The notes below the pieces were generated by a model, which worked only from the letters and a program-made list of their open reading frames with translations, did no database searches and was not told the DNA's origin. Position numbers and translations under genes: made by a program. From Polytrichum commune (lineage: Eukaryota; Streptophyta; Polytrichopsida; Polytrichales; Polytrichaceae), in the NCBI GenBank assembly GCA_950295325.1, contig OX485805.1:11966501-12030500 (forward strand): a stretch of 64,000 bases of DNA, given 5' to 3'. This document shows positions 1 through 11,860 of this stretch, in pieces. Every line of letters begins with the position of its first letter. Position 1 is the stretch's first letter.

Positions 1-104
1 TGACTCCGAGAACAGATACTGAAGAGACAATGTGTTCAAAGGAGACAAAGTGCTGAAAATCTGATAACCATTCTAGACTTGACAATCAACATAACTGACG
101 GGGA

Positions 105-260
105 CCGATATGAGCATTAAATGAGCAGAAGGATCTCCACTTTGGAAAATGAATGAGATATTCATAAAACTAGGAAAGAGGCTACGGCGTTGTTTTGGAC
201 TTGCTAACCATCTCGCACTAATCGCATGGTTCATATCCTCGGAGACGGCGGCGGGGTAGT
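105..260 (+). repeat. Dispersed repeat family A, copy 1
   Basis: About 150 bp resembling the segments near 10285-10450, 33225-33345 and 55860-55970. Shared landmarks are an atgagcattaaatgagca-like start, the word gatattcat, a run like tctagaaattatg, and an end like catctcgtactaatcatgtg followed by ttcatatcc. It lies in the partial MLO intron at the window edge. No coding capacity, clear terminal repeats or target duplication are visible, so the class is unknown. Confidence 0.5.
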
Positions 261-302
261 CGGAAATAGTAACCACTGAAGACCCATTTACGCTATGTGC
301 AG

Positions 303-2428
303 ATGGGTAGCCACTACAAGAAGGCGATCTTCCAGGACAAGACGGCGCAAGCCATCCACGGGTGGCACAACAAAGCGAAGCAGAACAAGAAGAAGAAGGA
401 CAAGGTCGCGGGCGGTGACTCGGTGTCCGGGGGGAAGTCCATGTTGGAGAGTGTCAATGGCTTGTCCGGGGATGGGTCCAACCAAGGGTTCGAATTCTCG
501 TTGACAGCCAGCTCCCGCAACTTGTTGTCGCATCTGAAACTGAAGCGCGACGCGGATCCCAAGCAGCGAATGGAGCTGCTGGAGGCGGGCGAGGCCGGCA
601 GGAGTGACTCCGCGTGGGTCATGGACGATGGCTCCGCAAAGCACCGAGCTGATCAGTATGAAACAGGTGCCCGTTGCGAGACCTCTCCCAACTACACAAA
701 ATATGATGTTTAGTGTTTGATACACTAAATACGAACGCCTACACTAAATATCAATAACCCTATGAAAGTAAGTAACATTAAATGTAAACTCAAACACTAA
801 ATATCAACTATGGTAATATGTGGAAGTTACATGTTTGAATTTAGTGTTAGTAAGGATATGAAAATTAAGGATATAATACGGGAGGTGGCAGTAGGGAAGG
901 TAGCGGCACATTTATGTCTAACACTATTTGTCAAAGAATTGAAAATTAGTATTGAGCATGATAGGGTGGTAACAACACTAAATATAATCAAACACTAAAT
1001 ATCGTATTTTGTAAAGTGAAGCAGATGAAACCATGCGTTTAGTCTCAAATGATGAGCCTATGAGATTAAACATAGTCGCCCAAGGTTTTTAACTGCTTAA
1101 TTTACCATACACAAAGAGAGGTGTCGGGGTATTGAATACCGGCTTTCTAGCTTGTACTACACTTGGATGGGTGGGTCAAGCTAGCCTTGCATAGGCTGAT
1201 CCGGGATTTAGGACAACGGGTCCTATTTGTGTACCCTATTTTAGATCTTTACATTCTCTTAACATTTGAGAGGTGGAAAGTGGAAGTACCAAAAGTTTCA
1301 CCCAACTTTCAAAATAGACTCCGATACTCAACGAGCTAACAAGCTCTTGCTAGAAAGTTTTCTGAAAGAAGGATCACACCCATGGTTTTATCCCTCTTTA
1401 CGGGTAACTCTGTTATATTAAATAATGTAGCACCATGTGAACAAAGAAAGAAGGATGACTCCGATGTTGCCGCCGGCATGAATTGCGGTGTGGATTCATC
1501 GTGAAGTTCAAGTTATTCCAAGTTGATGTGTAATCGGGAAATTATACACCTCGAGAATGAGAGGCCATTGAAGATTATTACTACCTCCTTTTGAAACCCC
1601 TAGGTTCCCATGTAGTTGGTTGAATGTATCCAATTTACCCATATATCCCCACTATTATTAGGTGGACCGTAGGTGGTGAGTGTGAGTAGTATTCCGGCCT
1701 CAGGCGGCTTAATCGCAGAGTTCATGTGGACAAAGTGAAATACAATATTTAGATATTGAAATGGTCAATAATAATTGTGAACAGATACGAATGGATATGA
1801 GAGGTTGAGTTTGAAAGTGTGACTAGTCCATATCACCATTTTGTTCCATAAGGTGACCCGACAAACATTTGAAGTGTCCTTAGGTTGTCCCCATAACCAT
1901 TTCTACTCCAGAGTTTTACCTAAGACGGGCCATGAGCTATTGGAGAGGTTGAGCCACAACCAAACATCTCATATGTGTGTGTCTTCCTCCTCACCTCCAC
2001 TCTTCTATAATTCTTGCCATGCCTTATCTATTGAGAGTGGGAGGTATCCCACTGTATGTTGTTCCGTTTATCACTAGTTAGCTCCATTTACATGGAACCT
2101 TTACATGTAACACCCTCTGTAGCTACAACTGAGTACAATTTCCTTGAACCTATAACCTAAGTTCCTTGATGTGTTTGTTGGTCTGCACCTTCCATTGATT
2201 TTGTGATTTACTTATTTAAGTTATTTTTTCTTTCTTCCAGCTGAGGTGTACGCATTCGAGGTGCCAGATCCCACAGGCTCCATAGCCGCAGCGCAGAATT
2301 TGACACAGCCGCCAGGATCCCAGGGCAGTTGGCTGCGAGTCCAAAAACTTGTGCTGAACCCAAAAGATAACCGAGGAGGCTGGGAATCGAGTGGTGAGCA
2401 TGAGAATCCCAGTGACGGCTTTCTGTGA
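303..2428 (+). CDS. MLO: MLO-like protein, C-terminal exons (gene starts outside the window)
   Basis: Two coding exons are proposed: 303-666 and 2241-2428. The first follows a 3' splice site (gtgcag) and opens with MGSHYKKAIF, the block that follows the last membrane helix in MLO proteins. It runs into a basic, Trp-containing helix (QAIHGWHNKAKQNKKKK) at the place of the MLO calmodulin-binding domain. The exon ends in phase 1 at aaacag|gtgccc, and the 2241 exon (ttccag|ctgagg) continues the same frame for about 62 codons to a TGA stop. MLO proteins are seven-helix plasma-membrane proteins linked to calcium signalling, powdery-mildew susceptibility and reproduction. Only the cytosolic tail is visible here, and the final exon has no motif I recognise. 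If the splice at 666 is wrong, the frame would instead stop at 713. The family call is good, the exon 2 join moderately so. Confidence 0.72.
667..2240 (+). other. Last MLO intron (proposed)
   Basis: AT-rich, about 1.57 kb, between the donor after 666 and the acceptor at 2240. The first 350 bases repeat the phrase 'acactaaatat' several times (around 724-1000). I see no gene in it. Confidence 0.5.
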
Positions 2429-4487
2429 TGATCAGCAACTCACAAATTTTGTAAGATCGAGCTGGACTTTGGAATGGTCGCAGAACTCTGAATCATTGAA
2501 TCGTTTCACCGTGCATCTGCCCCCGATTCCTAATTTGATGAATGGGGATCATGGTGTGGCAAATTGCCCCCCCAGCTGGGGCAATTATATTGTGTGGATG
2601 ATGCATTCAAAGCCACAGTTTCGTGGCAAATCCTTTGCCACATTGTCTAAAAAATGGCGAAACTCAACAGGTTCTGCTCTGTGCGCAGAAGAATGTATAG
2701 GTAGCCAGGTCTAGCATGAGTTAAAGGTATGGTTTGGAGCCTTCAATTAAATCTATCTGCGCCTCATCTCAGAAGTTCATTTTTTTAGGGGTGTTTTGGC
2801 CCAAGTCAAATGGCTCCACTTTGTTCCACCAGAATTACATACATACATTGTCCCTCCAGGGGGTATTAACACATTCAAAGGCTGGGTTTACTTGCGAACG
2901 CTTTGCTACTTTGGGTAATGCTTTGCCATAATATGTGCCTCTGCTAATTTGTGTAATACGGGCTGCTGTTTACGCAGAGGAACGTATATTAGGCAGGCTA
3001 GCTAGGATATAGCATTTGGAGCCTTTCATTCCGAAGCGTTCCCAAACTCTGGAACCAATTGGGTTAGTTGGAGTGGAGATGTGGAGTTTGGATGGGTTCT
3101 GCAAATCAATCTATGTATTTCGACCAATGAATTTGAAATAAAATGAAATTGATATTGAACTCCGGCTTATGGTACTTCAGGATGGTGCCAAACTGGCTAT
3201 AAGTCTCAGTACTGCTATAAATCAAACCAGCTATAAGTCTAAGTTGAAGAACATGTCTCCTAGATGGCAGTCAAGTTCATATAAGATCCAATCAGTGCCC
3301 GGGAAGGTTTTGGGCATATATAGTCGGTCAAGATCATAGTGAATCTAAATCAACCCGGTTGCATGTTGACATCTTCCGGTTTCGCTTTATGCATGAGGTA
3401 TATTCCACAGACTATTCTAAAATGATCGGTAATTCTCCTCTCAAGTTTCCAACTTCAACCGGTTACTTCTCGAACTCAACCGGTTCATCTGTAACTAACC
3501 GCCAGTTCTCCCCGGACTATGGATCCAAGTGCCTTCATGAAACTTATGATACAAAAGTTAACTTTTGACCAAAGTAGGGCCTCCACTTAGTTTTACCAAC
3601 ATTTGGTGTTCTGGTACAACTTGAGAACCTGTCAATGAATTTCCAGTGATTTCAATGCATGCCAAATGGCATGAGGTGCAAATTCACTAACTGGTTTTAA
3701 ATGCATCTGTACTTCGGCCAAGACACTTTGGCTAAGGATTTGCAAATACAATACGTCAATGACCTAAATGTAAGCCATTGGACACAAGGGTCGCATGTAA
3801 CTTGTGGCACAATTATGAGATGTCAGGCAATATCAATAGCACTTCATCCCAAGCAAAAGGTGGGGGGTGACCAAGATGGGTAAGAAGCCCCTATGTGACC
3901 ACAACCACAATGAGTCACAAGAGCTTTTCCACTAAGAATTTCCATAACTACTGAGATGTGATCCCAACTTTTTGGCTTCCAGATCCACTTTGATTTCCTT
4001 AGCCGACCAGATAATCGGATTACTCCAAGTACTCACACGTGCTAAAAATATCCAGAATAGGTCCGGTTTACCATACATGTTGATTTTGTGCCCAATTTCA
4101 TATCTTCAACAGATAAAGAGTCGTTGCTACATTTCAATAGAATCTCATCTTCTGGATATTTTGAGATATGTCTTAAAGACGATGGGATATCAAGGAGCAT
4201 GTAAATGTACCACACAAAACACAGCTCATACCATGATGAATGGTACCTTCGATCAGAAATGAATTGTAAGCTTCGTCTGCGCTCTTGCACTTTTGCAAAG
4301 GTGGCCCAAGACCTAAAAATAATGTACAGTCATTCCTTAACGCTACCACTAAAGGTGTGTGTCCAAAACCCAAAAAGAAGGTTGGCAAGGTGGATATCAG
4401 ATAAGAAGCAATTGTGAGTCTGGGCATCAAGCATCAAACTTACAGCCCTTTGGGCCACAACCATCCAACTTATCCCTCCACCAAGAG
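2429..4487. other. Intergenic, between convergent MLO and TBC genes
   Basis: The region holds the 3' flanks of both genes. I found no supported coding region; open frames here are short and lack recognisable domains. It contains copy 1 of dispersed repeat family B (3295-3525). Confidence 0.6.
3295..3525 (+). repeat. Dispersed repeat family B, copy 1
   Basis: About 230 bp recurring near 18897-19115 (same strand), 23345-23560 (opposite strand) and partly at 63873-63960. Shared order of words: gtgcccgggaaggtttt-like start, ggtcaagatc, a ccggttgcatgtt-like word, cttccggt, gaggtatattccacaga, aatgatcggtaattct, and aaccggttcatctgtaac. No ORF is conserved between copies, so it looks like a non-autonomous mobile repeat. 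Confidence 0.6.
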
Positions 4488-7400
4488 TTACTTGGAAAGC
4501 CTTCTCAGAGACAAAACATCTTCCAAAGAGTTCAAACGTTGCACTTGTCGCTCCAATTCAGCCATGACTGCAGGTTGCTCCTTCTTACGCTGCTTGCTAA
4601 TGGTTTGAGTGGACATAACTCCAACCTTTTCAAATGCCACCTGCACACACCCACATGATTATGTAGGTTAGAAGTAGAGCCTTTGAGCTCTCAGATATGT
4701 GAACAATCATGCTGGTTGGATTACAATCATAGACAATTATGGTCGTTGGATCGGATCAGAAACTGTCTCATCCAGTTAGATATGACAAATCACAAGAACT
4801 GTCATTTCAAGTTTCAGAATCACTGTTGAGATACACTAGTTATAAGAGGTCAATGTGAGAATTATTTTTCTCATTAAGCAATCACAGACCCTACCAATTG
4901 TGTTCAGCCTAGAATGGTGTCTACATTTGAGCATGTAGTCCAATCTCATTGTAACACATATCTTTTGGTGTCTGTTCTTATCTGCTAGCCTTATCATGTA
5001 CCACTCAAATATCGAACCTCACGATTCTGTTCAATCTAAAGTAATGTCTACATGTGAGTCCCATAGTCCCACATATCTTTTAGTGTCTGTATTTATTTAC
5101 AACGTTGTTATATATCACTCAAATATAGGTATCCTATTAGGAAGAGTGACCACAGAAGGCCCATAGACCTTGGGCTGATTCACTCCAAAACGTCCAATGG
5201 CATTCTCCATAACAAGCATGGGGGCCTACAAGGTCGAGACAGAGGGTACCTTCAAGAGCTCCTCCGGATCATAGAAACAATGTGTAGCTTCCTGTAGGAT
5301 TTTAATTGCTTCACCGACATGTCTTGCAAGAACCAACTCTTCTTCCTTTATCTGCCATCCATATGCAAACTGGATAAGAACTCACAAACCTTCGGAGAAA
5401 ACATCCATAGGAACATTGGCATAGATCGGACCTCAAGATCTTAGAAGCAAATCTTTGAAGATCAGTAAGCGAGTCATGTATTTTTTTGGGTATAATATTG
5501 GTATAATCACGACCATTCCCACAGCTATGACAGATTTCCATTTTATATCTCAATCAGCTCATGCCTGCCACTCCCAAGGGATAAGGAGCAACTCCTTGTA
5601 CCTTGAAAACTGCCAAGGCAACTCTGAATAGAATGTTAGCACCTTCGTTGAATAATACATCCCACACCCGCATGGTTGTCTGCATCAATTTACACCGTGA
5701 ACAGTTCAGTACCCAAAGTTGGTACAGGAATATGTATATCTGCTGATTGCAAGTGAAGCAAGAATGGACTCTTAGACTATAATCTTTGTTGACACGCCAC
5801 TACCGACTTCCTACATCATACAACTGCAGGACTAGTGATAGGAACAAAGAAATGCAATGTAGAAGGAACAAAATAGAGGACTCACTTCAGCTGGCAAGCT
5901 CTTGGCAAACAAGCATAGAAACCACTCAGTTGTAACTAGTGAAACATCAAAATCAATATCGCCAAAGTGTGCTGCAAGCCTGCAACATAACAGAAATACT
6001 GTCAAAACGCACTCCTCAACATTTTCACCTTCCTGAAGTTAAATTCAGCTTTATTAAGTGTTATTCAAGTATCAGCGTTTAATTCGCAGATTGATAAATA
6101 TAGAAGAGGGCTGATGCATAGAGTATGAAAAAAGAAATTAATTCAAGGGCTTAGTAATGCAGAACCTTGGGCATTTCTTCTTGAATAGATCCTTAAAGAC
6201 TCTTTGCTCCACATGGCAACCATACAAATTCTCAGAGTAACTATCGTGGAACAAAATATTCTCAAGCAAGACTGCTAGCATCCAGAAAGCCTCCTCCTCT
6301 GTTTTCATAACCAAAAGCAGCAGAGCAGCCACATAGTTCATGCCCTGTAAACACCCATCTCCGTGCCACCTCAGAACCTTGGAAGTTGGATTCCCACAAG
6401 AACCGTGTACTACGTATGATGTCCAGCTACACAGAAGTAACAAATTGAGGCAAACAAGGGCGGAGTGCACTTACTTGGCAGTAGCCTACACGAGAGTCAC
6501 GAAATGAATAACCTATAAGAATTCGGCGGAGAGCTGTTTGGCCTTCTGATGAGTCAATTACAGGGTGACCTGGAAATGTGCGACCCAAGTCCTGCAAAAC
6601 AAATGGTACAAGGTTGATGGTTTATGCCAGAAACAGAATGAGAGTGGAGAATGCAATGCTTCGTCCTTCACTACAGATTGACTGGACACCGAATGGACGT
6701 TGAGGATACAGAGCTGCCTCCTTTGCTACAGATTAGCTTGAAACAGAATAAAAGGCGTAAAAAGCAACGCATCCTCCTTTACTACGATTGGCCGGAAACA
6801 GAATGAAAATCGAGAAAATGCAGAGATTCCTTCTTTGCTACAGATTGGCCGGAAACAAAGTGAAAGTCGAGAATGCAATGCCTCCTCCTTTGCTACAAAT
6901 TGCCTAAAACCAGAATGAAGGTCGAGAATGCAATCATCCTCTTTTGGTACAAATTGCCTGGAGACAGAATTAAAGTCGAGAATGCAATCCTTCCTCCTTT
7001 GCTACAGATTGGCTCGAAACAAAATCAAGGTGGAGAATGCTATGATTCCTCCTGCGGTACAGATTGGCTGGAGAATGCAATCATCCTCTTTTTTTGGGTA
7101 CAGATTGGCTAGAAACAGAATAAAAGTCGAGGACGCAATCCTCCTCTTTAGCTACAGATTGACTGGAAACAGAATCAAAGTGGAGAAATGCAATGGTTCC
7201 TCCTTTGCTACAGATTGGCTAGAAACAAAATGAATGGCGAGAATGCAAAGCTTGCTACAGATTGGGAAAGTAGAAAGGAAGAAATCCAAGGTTCCCACCT
7301 TGCGAGACAGAAATTTGAAGGATAAGAAACAGGAAGAGTTGTTACATGGTCAATCTGTCGCGTAGCAGGAGTTTCCTTCCCCTGCACCGCTTCAATCAGA

Positions 7401-7819
7401 TCCTGGTAATAACTATCCGGGACAGTAGATCGTTTCTTGATGGCACCTGAAACAGCGCGCCACACCCGAGGCCTCAGAGCGGGCGGAATGCCCTTCCTGA
7501 TCAGCTTCTTCAGCTGCCCGGAGCCCGTGAAATTGGACAAGGAAAGGTGCGACACAATGTTGCTCTCGGATAAAGAGGAAATGTCCGGCTGCAAGTACCA
7601 TCCCGCCCCCTTGTTCGCCTCCGCATCCCACCACACCCGCCCTTGCTCCTTGACCCTTTCCTTGACCTGATTCAAAACTCCCGCGTCTTCTTTGGAAACC
7701 TCCACCTCGAACGAATACAGGTCGATAACCTTCACCTTCACAACCTTCCGTGGCCTAGCACTCGAAGAACCTCCGGAAGATAAGGATCGGGAGGGCGCCA
7801 CCCTCGCACCGTTTTGCAT
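4488..7819 (-). CDS. TBC-domain Rab GTPase-activating protein
   Basis: Complete gene of seven coding exons: 7819-7346, 6591-6475, 6344-6166, 5979-5886, 5679-5602, 5351-5250 and 4640-4488. All junctions are GT-AG, phases close, and the product is 398 residues, about the length of the Arabidopsis relative I compare it with (AT3G07890, from memory). TBC proteins accelerate GTP hydrolysis by Rab GTPases in membrane traffic. The TBC domain starts near residue 103 (LKKLIRKGIPPALRPRVW). The two catalytic fingers are present: IDHDLGR with Arg162 (IxxDxxR) and GYCQ with Gln197 (YxQ). Conserved blocks follow, including MKTEEEAFWMLAVLLEN, TTEWFLCLFAKSLPAE and TMRVWDVLFNEGANILF. A basic, helical tail ends in RRLSK. 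The N-terminal 100 residues are a plant-specific leader rich in Ser and Lys. The IxxDxxR motif spans the exon 1/2 junction. Intron 1 holds a minisatellite. Confidence 0.94.
4870..5145 (+). repeat. Dispersed repeat family C, copy in TBC intron 6
   Basis: An internally duplicated segment: cctagaatggtgtctacat and caatctaaagtaatgtctacat are related halves. Reverse-complement relatives lie at 10490-10665 and, more weakly, at 9825-9865 and 23165-23290. Common words are aggaagagtgacc, a tatttgagtgatatat-like word and catgtgattggactatg-like text. Class unknown. Confidence 0.45.
6620..7262. repeat. Intronic minisatellite, unit about 55 bp
   Basis: About a dozen diverged tandem copies of a unit built around ctacagattggctggaaac, agaatgaaagtcgagaatg and caatcctcctcctttg. 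Copy starts (the 'tacagattgg' word) fall near 6671, 6726, 6781, 6838, 6892, 6948, 7001, 7057, 7099, 7152, 7207 and 7252. It fills most of intron 1 of the TBC gene. Open frames across it are products of the repetition, not genes. Confidence 0.85.
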
Positions 7820-8837
7820 TGTTATCCCTACTTGACACCTATATCCTATTTTAAACCAATATGCTCTCCAAAGCTACCGGAAGGACGCGCCCTACTCCTG
7901 CTGAGCAATGCCTCTAATTGTTGATGAACATTGTGCCGCAGATTACACTACTACTACTACTGTTCGCAATAATCCTGGTCGAAATGTGACCTATGTCCTC
8001 ATCGCACTTGGTCTTCACCGCTATCCTCTCTTTCACAAAACCTTGAGCTGTTGTCCTGGCATCATCAACACCAATGTTGCAATCTTGCTGAGCAATGCTC
8101 TAATTGTTAAAACATTGTCCCGCAGGTTACACTGCTACCCTACTTCGCAATTCTGGGAGAAATGTGACCTATGTCCAAATTGCACTTGATCACCACTGTC
8201 CTCTTTCACAAAACCGTAAGCTGCTTACCGACACCATTGCCTTCGGATCATCAACAACAATCTTACAATCTTGGAAACATAGGAAGCGCTGCGGCCCCGT
8301 GCTTGCATTGTGGCGATTCAGTTTTCTCCTCTGAACCTACTCAATTTCCCCGAACTAAATCAAATGGCCTTCGTCAGCGCCTGATCTTCAGCTTCCAGCT
8401 GGAAACATTGACATCACGGATCTCGCGACTTAGACCTAACCTCTCCTTCAATTGTAGAAATTCAACTGCTACAGCAGCAGCGGGTACTATATTCCTCGAT
8501 TCCTTCAAGACTCACGACCACCCCTCGCACTCTCACTCTTCCTCAAACCGAATCATCATCGTGAAATAAGTAAGTACTTTCGACCAGCTCCTCAACATTC
8601 AAGCGCAGATCCTGAGAAGTAGGCAGCGAAAATGCGTCCACGAAATCAAGGAAAAGTACCTCCCGCAGTACAGCGACTTTCGAACTGGCCCGCCTGATCA
8701 AAGCCGAAGGAACCAGAAAGACACACTTCATACACCGCTAAAGAAGAAGAAGAAGAAGCGAGAATCTGGCTCAACAACCCGCTTTCGGATTACAAGCTCT
8801 CAAATCACTAAGAGCTTCGAAACAAGATGCGATGGTA

Positions 8838-9175
8838 ACACAGGAAGTTGAAAGTCGCCATAGCGGCCAAGAGAAAGAAGAAGAGAATGTTAAGCGTGTA
8901 AATTAATGAAAGGAGTAAGTTAACTTACATGTCGTCAAAAGCTACATCTATAGAGATAGTTGAAAGTCGCCATAGCAGGGAAGAAGAGAATATTTAGAAT
9001 GTAAATTGATCAAAGGAGTAAGTTTAACCGTTCATATATATAAAAGCTACACACTTAACAGAGGAAGTTCAAAGTCGCCATAAGAATGAAGAGGAAGAAA
9101 AGGAAGCCTAAGAGAATACCTATTGGGGTGTAAATTGGAAGGAGTAAGTGAAGTAAGGATGTAGTAAAAGCTAAG
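8838..9175. repeat. Three tandem ~110-bp units
   Basis: Each unit has the order aggaagttgaaagtcgccata, an A/G-rich aagaagagaat stretch, gtgtaaatt, aaaggagtaagtt, then aaaagctaca. Starts are near 8840, 8958 and 9063. The last unit is the most diverged. Confidence 0.65.
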
Positions 9176-10284
9176 TTAGTGCAACTCGCCTCGTCTTGCT
9201 TGCAGATCTGATGCCGGGGAATGAGGGCGAGTAACTCTCAGAATGGCATGAATCATGGTGCGGTGACATTGATCAGTTGTGTGAATTGCAGATGTGAGGC
9301 TTGATTACAGCGGATACTTCACCACATCCCGCCGGGTGGTAACTTAAACTTAGCACTGGTTTCCGGGCCAGGTTGTAAGTAATGTCTCCCACATGAGACC
9401 TTCCCTTCCTCGGACCTCCTCCTCTTCCTCCCTGCACACAAGTGAACTTAGCGCCGGCGATTCCACGAATCTATTTCCTCATTTGCTAAAGATCTGAAGC
9501 ACCAAAGCCATCAAGCTACATAGCTTTCAACTTGCAGACTCGCAGCTTAACCTATCAAATAGAATAACTTATGTGATCTCGAGCAGAATATGGTGAAGTT
9601 ATGATGATCGATGCAGCAGTCGTAGATCAAGTGACACACTTATGACTCGTCATTGATGCAGAAATTAAAGAGGATGGGTGCCCGAACTTCGAGGTTGCAT
9701 TGGAATTTGAGGTAGATGAACAACTCAGATAAGATTCTGACATATTATGCAACATAAGGTAGAAGTGCCTAAGTAGAAGGTTTTGTGGGCCTTAAGGCAG
9801 ATAGCTCTTAATCGATTACTTTTCTTATTAGGACACCAATATTTGAATTGTGATATACCTGGATTAAGAAATTTAATGAGTGTTTGGAATCAGAGAACTC
9901 CAAAGATAGAATTGGGTCACACAACCCAAGAAAGAATGGCTAGACAATCCATGAAGGAATTGTGCACAGGAGTTAGACAGCTCCCAATGAAAGATCTTTG
10001 TGTCGGAGTTAGACAACTCCAATTGGATTCATATATTCATAGAGAGTTGTCTATCTCCAATCAATAACAATTTCAGGTCACACAACCCAAGAAAGAATGG
10101 TTAGCCTTTCTTTCTTATAATAATCAAATATTAGATTGCTTACTCCATGTATATCACATGAGTGGTATGTGGTTAGGTGTGCCTCCAAGAACAAATACCA
10201 AAAAGACATTTGGTTAAGAGAGTGTGGACTACATATTCAAAATATGATAATTATTATAGGTTCAATATTCAACATAATGGGACA

Positions 10285-10450
10285 TAGGGGAGGTACCCAT
10301 ATGAACATTTAATGAGCACACAAATCTTCGCTTTAATAATGATCAAGATATTCATATGAGCTCTAAAAATTATGATAAAAGTGGCTACATATTTAGATTT
10401 ATTGACCACCTCATACCAATCATGTGTTTCATATCCTTAGAGAAGTGGAT
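10285..10450 (+). repeat. Dispersed repeat family A, copy 2
   Basis: Matches copy 1 over most of its length (gaacatttaatgagcacac, gatattcatatgagctcta, accacctcataccaatcatg, tttcatatccttagaga). Immediately followed by a family C copy in reverse orientation, so the two may be parts of one larger element. Confidence 0.5.
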
Positions 10451-10489
10451 TAATTTTATATTTAATTTTTATAAATAAATAAATAAATC

Positions 10490-10665
10490 TAAGGGTCACT
10501 CTTCTTAATTGGACACCTATATTTGAGTGATATATGACCAAGTTTTGTAATTTGCAATGAACACCCAAAAGACACGCGTTACAATGTGATTGGACTATGT
10601 GCTCGAAGTATAGACATCATTCTAAGTTCAATTCTTCACATAGTTGGGAGGGTTTATGTGACCAC
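10490..10665 (-). repeat. Dispersed repeat family C, inverted copy
   Basis: Begins ggtcactcttcttaattgg and carries acctatatttgagtgata, ttacaatgtgattggac and cattctaagttcaat. Its reverse complement parallels 4900-5145. Confidence 0.45.
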
Positions 10666-11228
10666 TCAAAGAGAAGTGAATCTTCATTTTGACCTCTTAT
10701 ATGTTTTACATCTCAACTCTGACTCTTAAACTTGAAATGACATTGTGTATGATTTGCAAATACTAAGCAGATAGTACAGTTCCTGATCAAGGGAGATATT
10801 CTAGTTTCTCACCGAGAATGATTTGTCCCTTTGAAAAGTATGCTTGGTAAAGCTGCTTAGTCTGGAAATAGCCAGAACCCCAGCCGTCTGATCCTATCTA
10901 CACTAAAATCGGTATAGCATGAAATTAAAATCGGCATGATGCAGTTGTTGTAACTTGCTATAAAAACGTTAAATTATACAAGTTCCATCTATGTTCAGTA
11001 AAGTGCACACTATCTATTTGTGTTGTACTAGCAGATGTCTGCATTGTGTTGTAGCAGTGTACTACTCCAAATGGCAACCCACATATTACACATGTCTTGC
11101 ACTCCACACCATTTCCTCAAACCAAAGATGTGGTTCATACATTTTTTAGTGTTATCTGTCATCCATCAATGGTATCCCTCCGCGAAAGGATAGTGGACAG
11201 TCTGAATGCATTTCCGAATTCAATCCAG

Positions 11229-11582
11229 TCAATGAATTTGATTAGAGTTCACTGTGTTTGTACCATGAAACAACACTCGTCCTTGCCCTTGTTGGAAGTC
11301 ATTTGGACTGTTAAAATTGTTGATTCTTTTAATTTTAGAGAAAAATTTCAACAACCATGATTCATCAATTCTGTCCCAATTCATGCCTAATACATCCTCT
11401 ACATTGTTCAGTAGTAGGTCCCCTAAGAAACGCCCGGCCCTGCCTGTAAAGGAGATGCACTCTTTTCTAATGCACATTTCAAAGCAAAATGGAAAGTCAT
11501 TGAAAATGTCCAAAAGCTTTAAATCCACTTCATGTGACCCTTTCAAGTCGCCCATTATTGGCATCAACATACATAGCCACAA
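11229..11582 (-). other. Unassigned ORF, 117 codons
   Basis: Open frame just downstream of MTV1-a on the same strand. I recognise no domain and an overlapping frame is open on the other strand (11317-11631). It is probably chance or a transposon remnant. Confidence 0.15.
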
Positions 11583-11860
11583 GCTTCAAGCCAAGTACAA
11601 CCTCTTCACGGAAATAAGTACCTACTTATGAATGCCCAAGGCAGGAGCATCATGATACAGAATTGTCAGTAACTACAAAATTACTTGAATATGAAAAGAA
11701 CAAGGTCCATATCTATATTGATATATATACGTACAACCATGAGAGAACTTCTGTTATGATGACATACAAAGGAGGCCTTAAACCAGCCCTGCAGGGTCAA
11801 TGCAGTGATCAGCTTCCCACCTAAATGGTGGAACTGCATGGTACTTGCAATTGAGCAACA

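Larger units (their letters stand above)
7820..11860. other. Intergenic, between TBC gene and MTV1-a
   Basis: Contains the presumed TBC promoter. A tandem duplication is seen at about 7895-8070 and 8083-8235 (both carry tgctgagcaatg, a cgcagrttacact-like word, gaaatgtgacctatgtcc and tttcacaaaacc). Three units of about 110 bp follow at 8838-9175 (gttgaaagtcgccata ... gtaaattgat ... aaaggagtaagtt). Repeat families A and C occur at 10285-10665. No supported gene. Confidence 0.6.

Noticed and set aside
6873..7233. Repetitive small proteins in TBC intron 1
   Set aside because: The frames exist only because the minisatellite unit is open. They have no start context or conservation.
8838..9175. CRISPR-like array
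   Set aside because: Only three long, diverged units without short identical repeats and unique spacers, in a plant nuclear context.
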